Shown piece by piece: positions 46,315-58,720 of a stretch of 64,000 bases of DNA (positions are counted from its first letter, which is position 1; the number at the start of each line of letters is the position of its first letter). The notes beneath the pieces are model-generated. The model searched no databases, was not told the origin of the DNA, and worked only from the letters and a program-made list of their open reading frames with translations. The stretch spans positions 1,426,001-1,490,000 of the forward strand of contig JAGTJL010000009.1 in assembly GCA_020746875.1 (NCBI GenBank), read 5' to 3'. The translations under genes and the position numbers were made by a program. This DNA is from Rhexocercosporidium sp. MPI-PUGE-AT-0058 (Eukaryota; Ascomycota; Leotiomycetes; Helotiales).

Positions 46315-47266
46315 CAAGCTACAGTACTTTACCTGGAACACTTCGACTAGACTAAATTCAAGTTGAATACAAATACGGCATGAAAAGGAATACTTCTGTA
46401 TCTGCGTGTGTCAGGTATAGAGTTGTCTCCTACATAATTACCATGTCTTCTCGCTTCAGAGGGTTAGCACGGGAGGAACGGAGTTGCATCTCCCTCTCCT
46501 TAATACATACATGGACGTGAAATTGAGAGGCGAAGTGGCCGGATTTACCCGAGACTATTGCTAAGTAAACAAAGGATAAGAGTCAAGTGCAGAGCGTCGG
46601 GTGGAGGGCCTTGCAGAAAATTTGATACATTTAGCTCAACCGGTCTCACATCCCTTGTATGTAATTGGTAGGCAGCTTCAGGTCTTGAATCTTTTAAAAT
46701 CTCAAAGGGTATTATTCGCATTCGCATTTGCATTCTATGCCATGCCATGCCATGCCATCCAACATCCATTCAGTGCAATTTATCTCATCGCTAAGGCCCA
46801 AAGGAAGAGAAAGAAAAGGGGAAAATACATGCTCGCAACGTCTGCTTCTATCCCGTCGCATTATATCGTACATGCCTTTTGTGAATTCTGACAGTGAGCA
46901 ACGCCGCATCTCGTCCCATCCATTGCAGCGAACGAGATGAAAGAGGAGAAATGAAAATGTGAGGTATTATACAGAGGGGGTAGGTTGGTGAGTGGGTATC
47001 TTGGTGGCAGGTCGGAGATTGTTGCGTGAAGCAAATAAAGCCGTGGCCATGAACGCCGGCGCGAGAAATGAAACAACTCCATGCAAGCAAGGCCTTCAAC
47101 ACCGAAAGCCAATCCAGGCATTTAGAAAAGATATCAATCCACCCATCAAGAAAGTAAAGCAAGTAATTGAGCAGCCAACCGAACACTCAATGAACTCCCC
47201 AGTAAAGCAAGGTCCCCTGAGTGAGGCGAACCTAATCGGGGTCTTGGATCGAAGCTCGTAACAAGT
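46315..47266. other. Intergenic region (0.95 kb) with CCATG microsatellite
   Basis: A short CCATG pentamer run lies at about 46740-46757. No gene or RNA was recognised. It contains the converging 3' flanks of the membrane-protein gene and the phosducin-like gene. Confidence 0.4.
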
Positions 47267-48260
47267 TCAAAGCACTCGGTGCTTTCTGAGGATGTTCTCC
47301 AAGGCTCGGGTATCGAATAGCGTATCATCTGGGATCTGATCGATGATGTACGTCAGGTTCGCGAAGAGGTCGCCTTGGTTCTTGTATGCGAGAATAGCGG
47401 GCACACCTGCGTTATCGAATTCGATGTCTTCGTAGTGGACGCGAACGAAGTGGATGGATGGGTTTTGAGGAACGAGGGGGGAGAGGGCATCAGAGATGAC
47501 TTGGGAGACCGGACACTATTGGATGTTAGTTTACATACGTACTTTATTCGGTGTGGACTTGGAGAGAGGGGAGTAGTAATGGTGATGAGGGAGAGAAGAA
47601 GAAGCATACCTCAGGATCATAAACAAAGACCACCACAACTGTATCCCTCGTAACCTTCTCAATAGCATCCAGATATCCCAAAGCATCAACCTCGTCAAAA
47701 CGTCCATAGCGGCGCACACTAGGACTCGTCCTCCTATTCCTAATATCATTCCCCTCCCTCCTCAACTCCTCACGTCTCTGCTCCCTCCAGCGCTCCACAA
47801 ACTCCTCCTCCTCACTCGCACTACCCTCACCGTCATCCCGCAAGAACGTACTCGCCCTCTTATTCTCCTCATTCCCATTACCCATCCTCGACGCGCTGCT
47901 CGCCCTCGCAACCTTACTCCTCCATCCCTCCTTCGTCTTGCTGCGTCTGGCCTCCTCGTAACTGCGCGCGTCGGCAATGACGCCCTTGACGCCAGTGGTG
48001 CGGCCGTTGTCAAAGTCGCGGTGCGGGAGGAACATGGGTCCACCGCGGGGGTCGAGGGACGGCATGCGCATGTTGTCGTCGATCTGCTTCTTAAGGAAGG
48101 CTTGCTCCTCGTCTTGATCCTCACCACTGAGATTGTCCTCCTCGAGTTTGTCGCTCTTGTAGTCGTGGATGTCGTCCCGGTGGCTTGTGACTCTGCCGGA
48201 TGAGGAGGCTTTGGATATGATATTGTCGAATTCTTCTTGTGCGGCGGTTTTGGCTGCCAT
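47267..48260 (-). CDS. Phosducin-like protein (BDM-1/PhnA type, PhLP1)
   Basis: Two exons (48260-47610 and 47515-47267) give 299 aa. The 94-nt intron joins VVVFVYDPE to CPVSQVISDAL in phase 0. The N-terminal 90 residues are acidic and helical, starting MAAKTAAQEEFDNIISK. Conserved segments GPMFLPHRDFDNGRTTGVKGVIADA and VDALGYLDAIEKV (given here in part) match fungal phosducin-like proteins. The C-terminal half has the thioredoxin-like fold (residues about 190-299) without catalytic cysteines and ends in LRKHRVL. Phosducin-like proteins work with the CCT chaperonin to assemble G-beta-gamma dimers, and fungal mutants in the group phenocopy G-beta loss. The G-beta gene is the next gene, 3 kb away on the same strand. 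Confidence 0.9.
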
Positions 48261-51200
48261 TTTGAAGGAGGGTGGTGCAGGGTGTGCCGAGGGTCTTATT
48301 TATGGCTTGCGGGCTGGCTCGAGGCGTGTGAGGAGGGATGTGTCGGTAGGTGAGGTGAACGGGGTAGACTCCGGCAGTTAGATTGAAGAAGGCTGAACTA
48401 TGAACAAAAGGAGAAGAGAAGGCGAAGGGGGGAAGGGGGAGGCAGCGCAAGGGGGTGTCTGAAATGCTTCTGGAAGACGCGGGAGAAGGCGTGGCCGGGG
48501 GATTCGAAGACGTTGACGTCTGCCCTGTCAAGCCTCTCAAGCCTCTCGAGCCTCAGAGTGGATGTCACAGGTCGGGGGCTCAGGACATCTCCGTTGTTCC
48601 AGGAATAGGGTACAGGCAGTGAGTGGTCGGATATGAGCGGGCACAAGAGGAGGTGCGTGAAGACGTGAAGGATATGCGTGATGTTGTTTCAGAGGCGATA
48701 ATTCGAGGTTTTATATGCCATGCATATGCGGCCGTGACCGTTGTGGTGCTGGGGTTGTCCCTCGAGCGAAGGGGTGGTCGGAGAAAAGAGAGGAGAGATG
48801 AGCGATCGCCAACGTCACTTTTCTCAGCCCACGCGACGGTAGTTCAGCCTATTTTCAGGTACAGTACAGATCCCTGTCCTTGTGCAAAAGCTATATCAAC
48901 AGGGGCTGACAAGAAGGTCTGCATTCTGCTTGAACATCCCCAATTGGTCTTCACATGTTCACGCTTTACTTTCTTGATGGGGAAAGACAGCATGCGACGC
49001 AGCCGGATGGGTATTCACTGGCTTATCTCTGGAATGCGGTGGTTCCTTATTGCATGTTTTGAAACAAAGAGATAGGACCGACTACGGTGTACGGGATGAT
49101 CAACATCAAACTGAGCACGAGCATGTCAAAGAGCAACAAGTTGCCTATCCTGAGTGTATCCTCCCTTCTGCCTTTCCTAGTATCAGAGAAGAAGCCAAAT
49201 GCCAACTGAGTGTATGAGTCAAACTCTGCTGGTGTTTCCCTTTTGCCTTTGCCTTTGCCTTTACCTTCGACATTGCATTTCCTTCTTTCCCACGGGCAGT
49301 GCAGGCATATCCCTCTATACAGTACACTACACATCTCCAGACCGTCCCCAGCTTCACAAGTGTCTCAATCACCCCAACCCGTACGCATCAGCACTCCCTC
49401 CCTCTCTCACAAAGTTACGGTACCCTATCAAAGTCCCCGCCAAAAGAAGCCAACACATGTCGATCACTAAGCCACAGCCACGAACCAAGATCTTCCCCCA
49501 CGCAAGAAAAGAGAAAAGGAGAGGAAGGAACAAAATGCCATGACTTTCAAGAAACCAAAAGAAGAAAAACCGGTCAGAGAACAAAAACAGGAGTCGCTCA
49601 CGTACGTACGTCCTGGCATTAACTCACGAGGTTCAAGCGAGAAGTGAGTGGGAGTGGACTTTCCAGAGAAGAAGGGTGCCGTTTTAGCGCAGGGCGTTTC
49701 ACATGCACATGCGAGATGCAGTCAGAGCAGAGCAGACCCAGAGCAGACCAGACCAGAGCAGACCAATGCAAAGCATAGGTTCAAGCTGCCGGTAGTTTTG
49801 ACTCTAGCCATGGGTAGAGTAGTGTAGCCCACCCGTCATGGTTCCGATTAGCAGCCGTTTGCTTTTTACTCTCCAGGCGAGTTTCAACTAATATAGATAA
49901 GCTGCTTGCCTCGCAATTGGCAGAGAGGCTACTGTACCACGATCTTGAGTAGGTAAGCAAGTATCTCTCCAATCATGTCTCCTACAATTCTAGTCCCTTT
50001 GCTGTTCTGCTGAACAAGAGATAGTCGGAAGAACAATTGAGTAGTAGCATGACAGCAAGCCAGCCAGCCGAGATGGATCTGATGGCCTGTCAAAACGGAG
50101 TCACCTACGGAGCCACCAGCGCCGCCGAGAAGAGATGGTTCAAAGAGTTGTAATCGATGTAGCGGTGCATGCGCATCTTGGGGTACACGATATACTTTTA
50201 TCTGCACTATATCTGCAACCGCATACTCCTGGTCAAAACAGAAATCTTCTTCTAATCCCGGGCTTTTGTTCTTTTTATTGCTTTCTTCTCCCCATTGACC
50301 TCTTCTCCCCCAGATGCTTGCCATATGAGTCACGCGAATATACAGACAAGCCATTCGTTTTCTATGCAATTATTCGGACTATTGTACAAGCATTGATGGT
50401 TTGATTGATGGGCTGATGGAACCGACGACGCCAAGGCAGATGGGGGTTAGCTAGTGACGAAGCAGTAGCAGCAAGCAGCAGCAACACAACAACAGCTTGA
50501 TAAGAGAGTCCATCCATCCTTCATATCATCCCTCCCTCTCTCGCCTCCTTGTCACCCCTTTCGCTGCTTCATTCCTCTCAACACATAATATATCTACACA
50601 CATACCCAAAAACAAGAAGGGGGCAGTCAGTCCATGCAGCCAGCCTTCTTGTGGGGGTTTTACAAGACCAAAAGCAAACACAGACACAGGAAGGCCTCTG
50701 ATACCACCCCAGAAACTCACCACAGCAGACTATCCCCCACCGAGACGTAACCCCCCTCGAGAGCTTTTTTTAAATTTGGAAACTGAGCGCAAGGAAAAAC
50801 GACATGTAGAGAAGGAAGGAAAACGGAGAAGGCGATGCGAGGGAGGGGGCCTGGAACCAGAGGTGTCTCGGTAGGATATCATCGCAGCAAACAGCCTTAG
50901 GCTAAAAGACGCGCCGGAAAAGAGCAAGAGGAATGCAAGCAACACCGCCCATAGGAACAAGAAGGGGGAAAAGGAGAATTATTCAGCACAGAGTCGGAGT
51001 TCGCGGCCAACTGTTGGATGAGTCTTCCGAGGAGGAGATCGACCAGTTCAGCAGCAACTCCTACTTTGCCGAAGCGTGGATTGGTATCGTAACTTCGTCC
51101 AGTTATACGCCAAGTTGCAGAGATTAACAAGGCGGGGTATCGTGTGTCGGTTGCGAGTGATTAGAGGTTTGTAGATGTGGTCGGATTTCGGGGGTTGATG

Positions 51201-51265
51201 AGCCTCGAGCTACTCTGCACAACTCGATTGTGGAATACCGTCCGCAGTCGTCGGATGAGGAGCTC
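48261..51265. other. Long intergenic region between the phosducin-like gene and G-beta (3.0 kb)
   Basis: No gene was convincing; frames such as 48623-49075 lack an ATG start and any domain. Simple-sequence patches include TTTGCC repeats at about 49236-49262, a degenerate AGAGCAGACC repeat at about 49722-49765 and AGCAGC tracts at about 50465-50480. It must contain the phosducin-like promoter and the G-beta 3' UTR. A long non-coding RNA cannot be excluded. Confidence 0.4.
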
Positions 51266-52602
51266 TTACATGGCCCAGATTTTGAGCTGGCAGAAGTTAG
51301 CATTGCCTAGCAGAGATAATCAGAGTTCATACCAATGAATCCCAAGATCCGGTACACAAGCTCATGCCGTCGTTGCTAACACCCAAGCAGCTGACGCGGT
51401 TGTCATGGCCGACCAGCGATCCAACCTTCTCTCCACGAGTGATGTCCCAAACCTAGGTCGAGTGTTAGCCCTGGACCCATTTTAAGATCGGCAGTATGTC
51501 GCAGTGTGCCATTTCATACCTTGCATTCGAAATCATCATAACCAGCGAACAAAAGCCTTCCAGATACTGATGTAGCAACTGAGGTAATACCGCAGAGAAT
51601 TGCCTCGCTCTGGTAATTGTTAGCAGATATCCTAGCCCAGTTCAATGCACACGTACTCCGTATTGGTTGAGTTCCCTGTCAGCCCGAATATCGAACAATC
51701 TGCAGGTTGCATCATCGGAACCAGTGACAAATGAGTGTCCATCTGGGAAGAATTGAATGGCATTGATATCCGACTCATGTCCGGCGAAAGTTTGAACAGC
51801 CTTGCCAGCACGAATATCCCATAGTTTCGCGAATGCGTCGCACGCACCGGAGACGAAGGTATTCTGGTTCGTTGGGTTGATGCTGATGCTCATGACATCT
51901 CCAAGATGGTCTGCGAACTCGGTGACCTTGGATCCTGTTTCTACGTCCCACTTCATACATGTCATGTCACCGGAAGAGGTGAGGATACTTCGGTCGTTGA
52001 TGAACCGACAGCAGGACAGGTATCCGGAGTGGCCAGAAAGTTCCCGTGCAACTCGAGTTGGACCTTCGCGGTTCGAGTTGAGGTTGTAAATGGAACAGAT
52101 ATTATCGAGACCACCGCAAGCAACGTAGTTTCCACTTGGGGCGTAGGCGCAGGTCATGACCCAGGATGAGCGCAGAGGAATGGCATGAACTTTGTTAGTC
52201 GTATATGCATCCCAGATGATGAGCTTTCCGTCTTGTGATGCTGAAACCAGATGTCTCCGGTCGGTTGACCAATGCATGGCGTAGATCTTTGCAAGATGTC
52301 CCTTCAAGGTCTTCCGGGTCTTCATCATCGTGTTTTTGGGCAGGGCCTCCTGTTGGCTCCGAGCGATGCCAGAAACTGCATAATAAATGTCAGTATAGAG
52401 TCGCAATCGCCACAGACCAAGGACACTGTCAATTGGATAGCAGCAGGCTCAGAGCCCGGGAGGTCCGTCGCTCGATTGACTTACGCGTGCCGTCGGCCAG
52501 TTCATCCTTCTTGCGCTTTATTCTGTCCTTCAGGTTCTCTGCCTCGCGACGAGCCTGCTGGATGCGCGCCTGCATCTGATCGGGCGATACTTCGTTCGAC
52601 AT
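51266..52602 (-). CDS. Heterotrimeric G-protein beta subunit
   Basis: Five exons (52602-52485, 52375-51657, 51609-51520, 51452-51333, 51286-51266) give 355 aa, the normal G-beta length, and all introns are GT-AG. The N-terminal coiled coil that binds G-gamma is residues about 1-45 ([20 protein letters not shown]). Seven WD40 repeats follow, from [17 protein letters not shown] to the last blade ending GSWDSLLKIWAM. The final exon supplies only six residues and the stop. G-beta-gamma controls vegetative growth, conidiation, mating and virulence signalling in filamentous fungi (SfaD/GNB-1/CPGB-1 orthologues). The neighbouring gene encodes its likely assembly chaperone, and a low-complexity region of 2.4 kb lies upstream. 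Confidence 0.97.
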
Positions 52603-55026
52603 GATTGCGGTCGGGTTGTGGAGGAGGAGGTCGGGATGGAAGTGTTGGTGAAGGATGTTCGTCGACTCGACCTTGGACGTCGGAGGTCGAGATGAGTGAG
52701 GCTAGGTAGGGGGGTTCGGGGGGTGAGCCAAAAACGGAGGTTAGCTCCCCGGGGCTATTGGCTGGTGGGTGGTGGTTGGTCGCTGTCAGCCTAGTTAGTG
52801 ACCAGCGGGTGAATGAGATGAACGAGTCGGCGCAACAGATTTAGTACTGTAGCAGTGCGATGGCGGTTCTCAATGGGAATTGAAGGAGGGAGAGCTGACG
52901 CGATGTCGAGCGAGAGGAGGAGGAGGAGGAGGAGGAGGAGGAGGACGGAGGATAGGACGGAGGTGTGGTGAGGTGAGGTGGTTGCGGTTAGGCAGGGAGG
53001 GCAGTTGGCGGAGAGGAAAGTGGAAGTGGAAGGGACGAGACGAGAACGAGATCCCAGTACGTACCTACCTACTGAGGGCTTACTGAGGGAGTGTACTCCG
53101 TAGTGTAAGTGTAGTGTCCTGTGGGTGCCCAGGTAGAGTGTGGTTCGTGGTTTGTGGTGTTGGTTTGGTGTGAGAGCCGGGTTGGGCTTCGGCTGGGTCT
53201 GGGGGGGTTGGGTCTGGGTCTGGGTCTGCCTGCCTGCCTGCCCGCCTGCCTTGCCTGGCCTGCTTTTTTCAAGGGGGAAGGGGGGATGGGAGGAGGAAGG
53301 AGGAGGGAGGAGAGACAGGCAAGAAGGAAGGAGCGAGGCAAAGAAAAGGGCTTAATCTCAATTCTCAGCAACCCCCTTTTTGACAGCCCCCACCCACACA
53401 TCCAATTGCAGCCGGCCTGCATCTGGCTAAGCAGAATGTGGTTGCTTCGCCTATTAGCTCCCTCTGCCCGCTGCCTCCCTTCTGCCTCGCTTGGGATTGC
53501 AGAGATTGGTAGGGAGAGATAGGAAAGAAAGACAGTACACTACAGTATCATTATCATTATCATTATCATAGATAGAGGCAAGGCTTGATAAGTGGGCGGG
53601 GTTCATTATTATTCAGATGGAGATAAAGATCAAGATGATGCAGTGAAAGATGGATGGATGGATGTACCTGCTGGACGATCGGGTGGGCTATCAAGGTACC
53701 TAGGTAATCATTCAACCTCTGAGTATGCCGTACAGCACTGTACAGTACAGTATCGAGCAAAGTTGCACCACTTACACATCCCACGATACTACCATACTAC
53801 CCTACCGGCAACCAGTTACCAGACTGCGGCGGCCATCTTGATTAAAGTACTGTGCGCGATCACTATCGCGATTCACGATCGGCTTCACTTCCGTACGCAT
53901 TTCCCTGCATCCACTGCCCAATGACAAACATCACACAACGGTCAAAGCACAAACTGAACGCCGTCCGGGCCGCTCTACTGGCTTGGCGGTTCCTTTGGCT
54001 ATGGGGTGGGAATCTAATTACAGTTTCCTGTAGAAGGTATAATTATTCCAGGGCAGGCAAGGCAGGCTTAGATGTCACTCGTATATCTCGTCGACGCCGA
54101 GCTGGCCAAAGAAGGCAAATGGATGGATAGTTGGATGGGTGAGTCTTCCAATCTCTCGTGCAGCAATTCTGCAGGACTGGACAGCACAGCTGCGGCACCT
54201 GCATCGGCACCTGCACCTGCAAGCTCCTGTAGGCCAATTAAATGTCTTGCATATGATCCTCAGGGACAAAAAGAACGAACACTCCTACTACTCGGTATCC
54301 CATGAAACGCTTCAAATACCACTCCCTCGCTCTCCAATTCCGAGTACTCAATTGTTGCAGGACCACCAGGACCACCAGGACCCTTGAACACTCTCCCAAC
54401 ACCGACATCTGCTCTCTTCGTAATGTGCTGCAGCCTCATATGTTTGAAAGCTCCTCAATGTCGCAATTCCATACCCCTCCGTCCTTCTCCCGTAACAGTA
54501 GATTACATCCGCAAGGTACAGTACACAATGGCACTGGCGGATCCCATCTATGTCCACCCACTATGCCTCTTTCCGACCCGTTGTCGCAGACATCCCCAAT
54601 CAGATGAACGGCTCCCCCACCGCCGCTGACGCCACGGCCGGCCCACAGCCGGAGATTTAATTGTCTTTTTCAAGTTTCCACTCTCCCCCATTTTCCACGA
54701 CACCCAACACCAAGACGAGAAAGCATGTTCGCATAATTTCGAATAATTGGTTTTCTTTCGCTCTCCTCTCCACTTCTATTGGATATCAATCTAAATTTAT
54801 AAAGTTTATCGTTTAATGCAAGCTTTCCCATCGAGAGTGTTGGCTTTGACTCAAAATCCCGTCCCCACGACCTTCCACACTCCTTCCGTCAGAAGACGAA
54901 CTCTCTTGCCTTGCGACCGACCAAATAGCCATGCGATAAAAATATAACTCATTTGCCGCCATAAGCCCATCACCACAGCTCATAACAAAAAAGGACAGAC
55001 ATACCACCCAATAGTCTCACCACCAA
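52603..55026. promoter_or_regulatory. Low-complexity divergent upstream region of G-beta and the deaminase gene (2.4 kb)
   Basis: This region is packed with simple repeats: GGA at about 52914-52943, GGGTCT then CTGC/CCTG at about 53200-53265, TATCAT at about 53548-53570, and GCACCTGC-like units at about 54195-54225. TACTCCGTA occurs at 53094-53102. Strong strand asymmetry (purine-rich 52860-53340) is evident. No conserved gene was seen. It may be a long 5' UTR or regulatory leader for G-beta. Confidence 0.45.
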
Positions 55027-56729
55027 ATGATGCCCTCGGAATTGCAATCTTCAAGCCTGGAAATGGATTTCGTTGCTTTGCCGAAAGTAGAGGTAAGTCA
55101 CCTACCTCACTTCTCTTCCATCCACTCTCCCTCCCTGGCGAGCCGTCTGCCTGTCAGAGTCATTTAAGACACGCCTTTGCCGCTTGCGTGCAGCGGGCAG
55201 CAGCGTTGCATCAATGATGGATCCGTTGCCCACAGACGCAGACGCAATAGATTCGATCCAGCTTCTCTGCTAGGCCGTTCTAGTCTACATCATATTCTTT
55301 ACTGTTTGGGACGGATTCTTTTGGTCCAACACTGGGCTGAGATCTCTTTGTTCTTAGTTACATGCCCATCTAAGTGGCAGTATCAGTCGCGAATGTCTGC
55401 ACGATATATGGCTGCAGAAGAAGGCTCGGGGGGAGACCACGCTTGAGGATCCATTGGTGGAGATGCCTGCTGGTAAGTTTGATTATGATTTGGAGACGTG
55501 AGTTGTATTTCTGTGGTTTGTTTATTGTACTGTTTTGAAGTTTTGTAGATTGAAGTTATTGGCAATCAAGTCCTTCCTATGAATTTGAAATTCTGGGTTT
55601 TCTGGGTGTCTCGCTTAAGAATTGCATCGTGGACTTCCTCCAGCTCTAGGAGATAAAAGACCCAATTGGTCACATCACTCGATATCTTTCATCTCACGTC
55701 TACTTCCACATCCCATACCATGTAATCTCCAGCCTACACATAAACTCAAATCTCACATCCATCCAGCTTCTTCCCGCTCTTCTCAAAATACATCTACGAG
55801 CTCTGCAACGACAACACTTCCCTAATTCAAACCACCAACTCGGTCCTGTCCACCTTCTCCTCAGATGGGGTATCCTACCTCGAGCTCCGCACCACCCCCC
55901 GCGCCATCCCCTCCGCAAGCATAACCAAAGACGAGTATATCTCCACAATCCTCTCCTGCATCGCCGCCCACCCCTCCACCACCTCCCAGACCATGAAAAC
56001 AAACCTCATCCTCTCCATCGACCGCCGCAACACCCTCTCCACCGCCCTCGAAGTCGTTTCCCTCGCCCTAAAACGCCGCTCCTCGGGCGTAGTCGGCATC
56101 GATCTCTGCGGCGACCCAGCAGTAGGCGACGTTTCCATCTTCGCACCGGCCTTCAAACTCGCCCGCGAAGCAGATTTACCCATCACAATCCACTTCGCCG
56201 AGTCGCCTGCATCGTCTACCCCCGAGGAGCTTTGGTGTCTACTGAGTTACATGCCGCAGCGGATCGGTCATGTGATCAATGTACCTGAAGCTGTTAAGGA
56301 GGAGATTGTCAGGCGGGGCCTGGGGTTGGAACTCTGTTTGAGTTGTAACGTGCATGCGAAGATGATTACGGGGACGTATGGAGATCACCATTTTGGGTGG
56401 TGGTTGGGGAAGGGGTGTCCGATTGCGTTGAGTGTATGTTGCTTTCCACTTTTCATCTTTTCTCCTTTCTACAAAAGACAGGTTTGCTCGGAACCGTAGA
56501 AGTGCTCTAGTGGATGAAATCAAATATGGTAGAGAGAAGCTACTGATGGAATGAATAGACAGATGATGTCGGCGTCTTCGGCAGCAGCCTCTCCAACGAA
56601 TACTGCCTCATCGCCGAGCATTTCAACCTCAATAGGACAGAAATATGCGAGCTAGCAAGAAGCGCCATAGATACCATCTTCGGTACCGAAGAAGATAAGC
56701 AGAGGTTAAGAGATGTGATGTGGAAATGA
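55027..56729 (+). CDS. Adenosine-deaminase-like protein (ADAL/N6-methyl-AMP deaminase type)
   Basis: Four exons (55027-55092, 55358-55497, 55767-56433, 56559-56729) give 347 aa. Introns are 265, 269 and 125 nt, longer than usual in this window. The metal-binding HxH is in exon 2 (ELHAHLSGSISR across the junction). The exon-3 sequence carries ITIHFAES with the catalytic glutamate region and the RIGHV histidine stretch. The junction of exons 3 and 4 restores STDDVGVFGSSLSNEY, the family's conserved acidic pair. The protein is shorter than classical adenosine deaminase, as in the ADAL group that deaminates N6-methyl-AMP. The specific substrate is inference. Confidence 0.9.
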
Positions 56730-58174
56730 TCCAATGTACCCTGTACCCTGCTAGACTAGACAACCAGATGAACTCTTCGAGCGCAACACAACACGTCCGC
56801 TAGAATCTAAGATTCCGAATATCCTCTCTCGCTGTATTTGGAAAGTACACACAATTTGTCCTTGTTTCACCAGTGACATTGAATAGACGGCGACGGACGT
56901 CTAAAAGTCGAGTTTCATTATAAGTAAGTGATGCCAGTTCTTCCCTTCTTTTCACCAGCTGACAAGCAAAATTTGACTGAAGGTGATGCTGACAGTTAAA
57001 GAACTCTCCTCGTCTCGATCAGTGCCCTACCGAATCTACTTTGATACGAGAGCACCGTTGTCTCGTCCCACATTCGTATCCACAAAACTCGACACCCTAA
57101 TTCCAGCCTGGCCTGCCTCAAGACTATCAAACCTACGCGGTCATACATGTAGGTTTGTTGGGAGTGGTGGGCTGCGATGGCTTGCTTGAGTTCGAGAGGT
57201 AGACAGATGATTATGTAGGAGAGCGTGATTGCTCAGGCTGTGTAAAGGATCAGGAGGTTTCTATAGGCGCGTTTGGTAGTGGTGATGAGTAGGTAGGTAG
57301 TCTCGAAGCGTTGGTAGATAAATGGCTTTGGGTTGCTGTGAGGTGTTAGAGTAAGGCAGGGCGCGTAAGTTAAGATATCTATTGTTTAGGTAGTATTTAG
57401 GGGCTGGCATTTGGAGGCCAATTCTTCGGGTACTGTTTGGTGTGAGGATTTTGGGGGTGGATTTGGGGGACTGCGAGAGTATGGTATCAGAGGGTATGTA
57501 TGGTAGTCTATCGAGAGATGCCCGAAGCCGAACAGGTTATTTTTCATTCCGCGATGAATATTCAGTGATGATCGCTAATCAAGTAGATGAACAGATGAAC
57601 TGGTGTTCATTGGCTACGACAAATGCGCTGTTGCTTTAGATGCGGTTCACCGAACTCATCCTTTCACCGTGCGTTCGGTTGAGCCCGGCGACGGTGTTTG
57701 TGTCTTTTGCCGATTTTGGGGTGTTGGCAGGCATCTGGCGCCGAGTCTTGAATCGAAACTGTTGCATCATGAACCATAAGAAAAAGTAAGCTTGGCCTTG
57801 GGGGCTGCTCTCTGCAAGGCTTTGTTGGGCGATGTAAACGGGCAAGTATTGGCCAGCTTATAGGTGCTTCCCGAGGCTGTTTTTCTGCTGTGCACCTGGC
57901 CATAAAATATCACCAAGAAGAAGAAAAATGAAATCATTGGGAAGAAAAGACTTGACGCCTCCGGGAAAAGCGGTGTGGTAGGTATACGATGATACTCAGG
58001 ACAGCGACGTAGATTTCATCGGCCGCAGCCCTGGACACCAAGCGAGCTTTTGTTTGTTGACTTTGGAAGGCGCTAGTGGAGGCTCGCTCACTCTTCGTCG
58101 TGCCTACCCGGTTTATTCACGGAACATCTCCAACCACACCATTCCAGCAGATCCACGACCAGAACGCGTCGATA
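56730..58174. other. Intergenic region, 1.44 kb, nothing recognised
   Basis: Only short frames without domains occur here. ACGCGT occurs near the end (about 58166) just before the next start codon. No repeat or RNA gene was seen. Confidence 0.4.
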
Positions 58175-58720
58175 ATGGCAGCTACTCGACACCTCTCGAA
58201 GCTCAACCCCAACCACCCTGTTCACATCCAGTGCAAAGAACGGTCAACCTTCAACACCATGCCAATCGAGAAAGGCCAGACAGAACCGGAAGCTCATTGT
58301 GCAGCTAACGACAAGTCGTCAGACAAGATGTATCGACAACCCCTCCGAGAGACCATCCTAGGCACAACCATCCTCGTCGTTGCCGGAGCCTATGTCCTCC
58401 TCAAGCTGCACAGATCTCTCCAAGAAGACAACATGCACAAAACTCTCTCCGCTCTCCAGAGATACAATACACGGACTCTCATGGCTGGCTTGATGATCAC
58501 AGAAGGATTGATGATCTCATGTGTTGTTCTTGGGTTCGCATTTGGAATCCGAAGGGCGTTCTGGAAAACCAAGGGACGATATCAGACAGCGAAGGAGTGG
58601 GGTCGGGAAGCCCTTGTTGTACTGATTCCGTTCTATCTTGGCGCTATTGTGGCGGGATTTACTATGGCTAGGATTGGATTGGGATTTGTCATGGCCAGAG
58701 ACATGGGACACAGCTACTAG
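58175..58720 (+). CDS. Small membrane protein, unknown function
   Basis: This is a single exon of 181 aa starting at ATG 58175; the frame is open further upstream but has no ATG there. A polar N-terminus of about 60 residues precedes three hydrophobic segments: TILGTTILVVAGAYVLL, LMAGLMITEGLMISCVVLGF and ALVVLIPFYLGAIVAGFTMA. I do not recognise the family. Codon use looks ordinary. It stands alone, with large non-coding regions on both sides. Confidence 0.6.
   Translation: MAATRHLSKLNPNHPVHIQCKERSTFNTMPIEKGQTEPEAHCAANDKSSDKMYRQPLRETILGTTILVVAGAYVLLKLHRSLQEDNMHKTLSALQRYNTRTLMAGLMITEGLMISCVVLGFAFGIRRAFWKTKGRYQTAKEWGREALVVLIPFYLGAIVAGFTMARIGLGFVMARDMGHSY

Noticed and set aside
48623..49075. Open plus-strand frame of 150 codons
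   Set aside because: It lacks an ATG at its start and shows no domain; it lies in the low-complexity spacer.
49722..49765. CRISPR-like direct repeats (AGAGCAGACC)
   Set aside because: The units are short, degenerate and without spacers; this is ordinary simple sequence in a eukaryotic genome.
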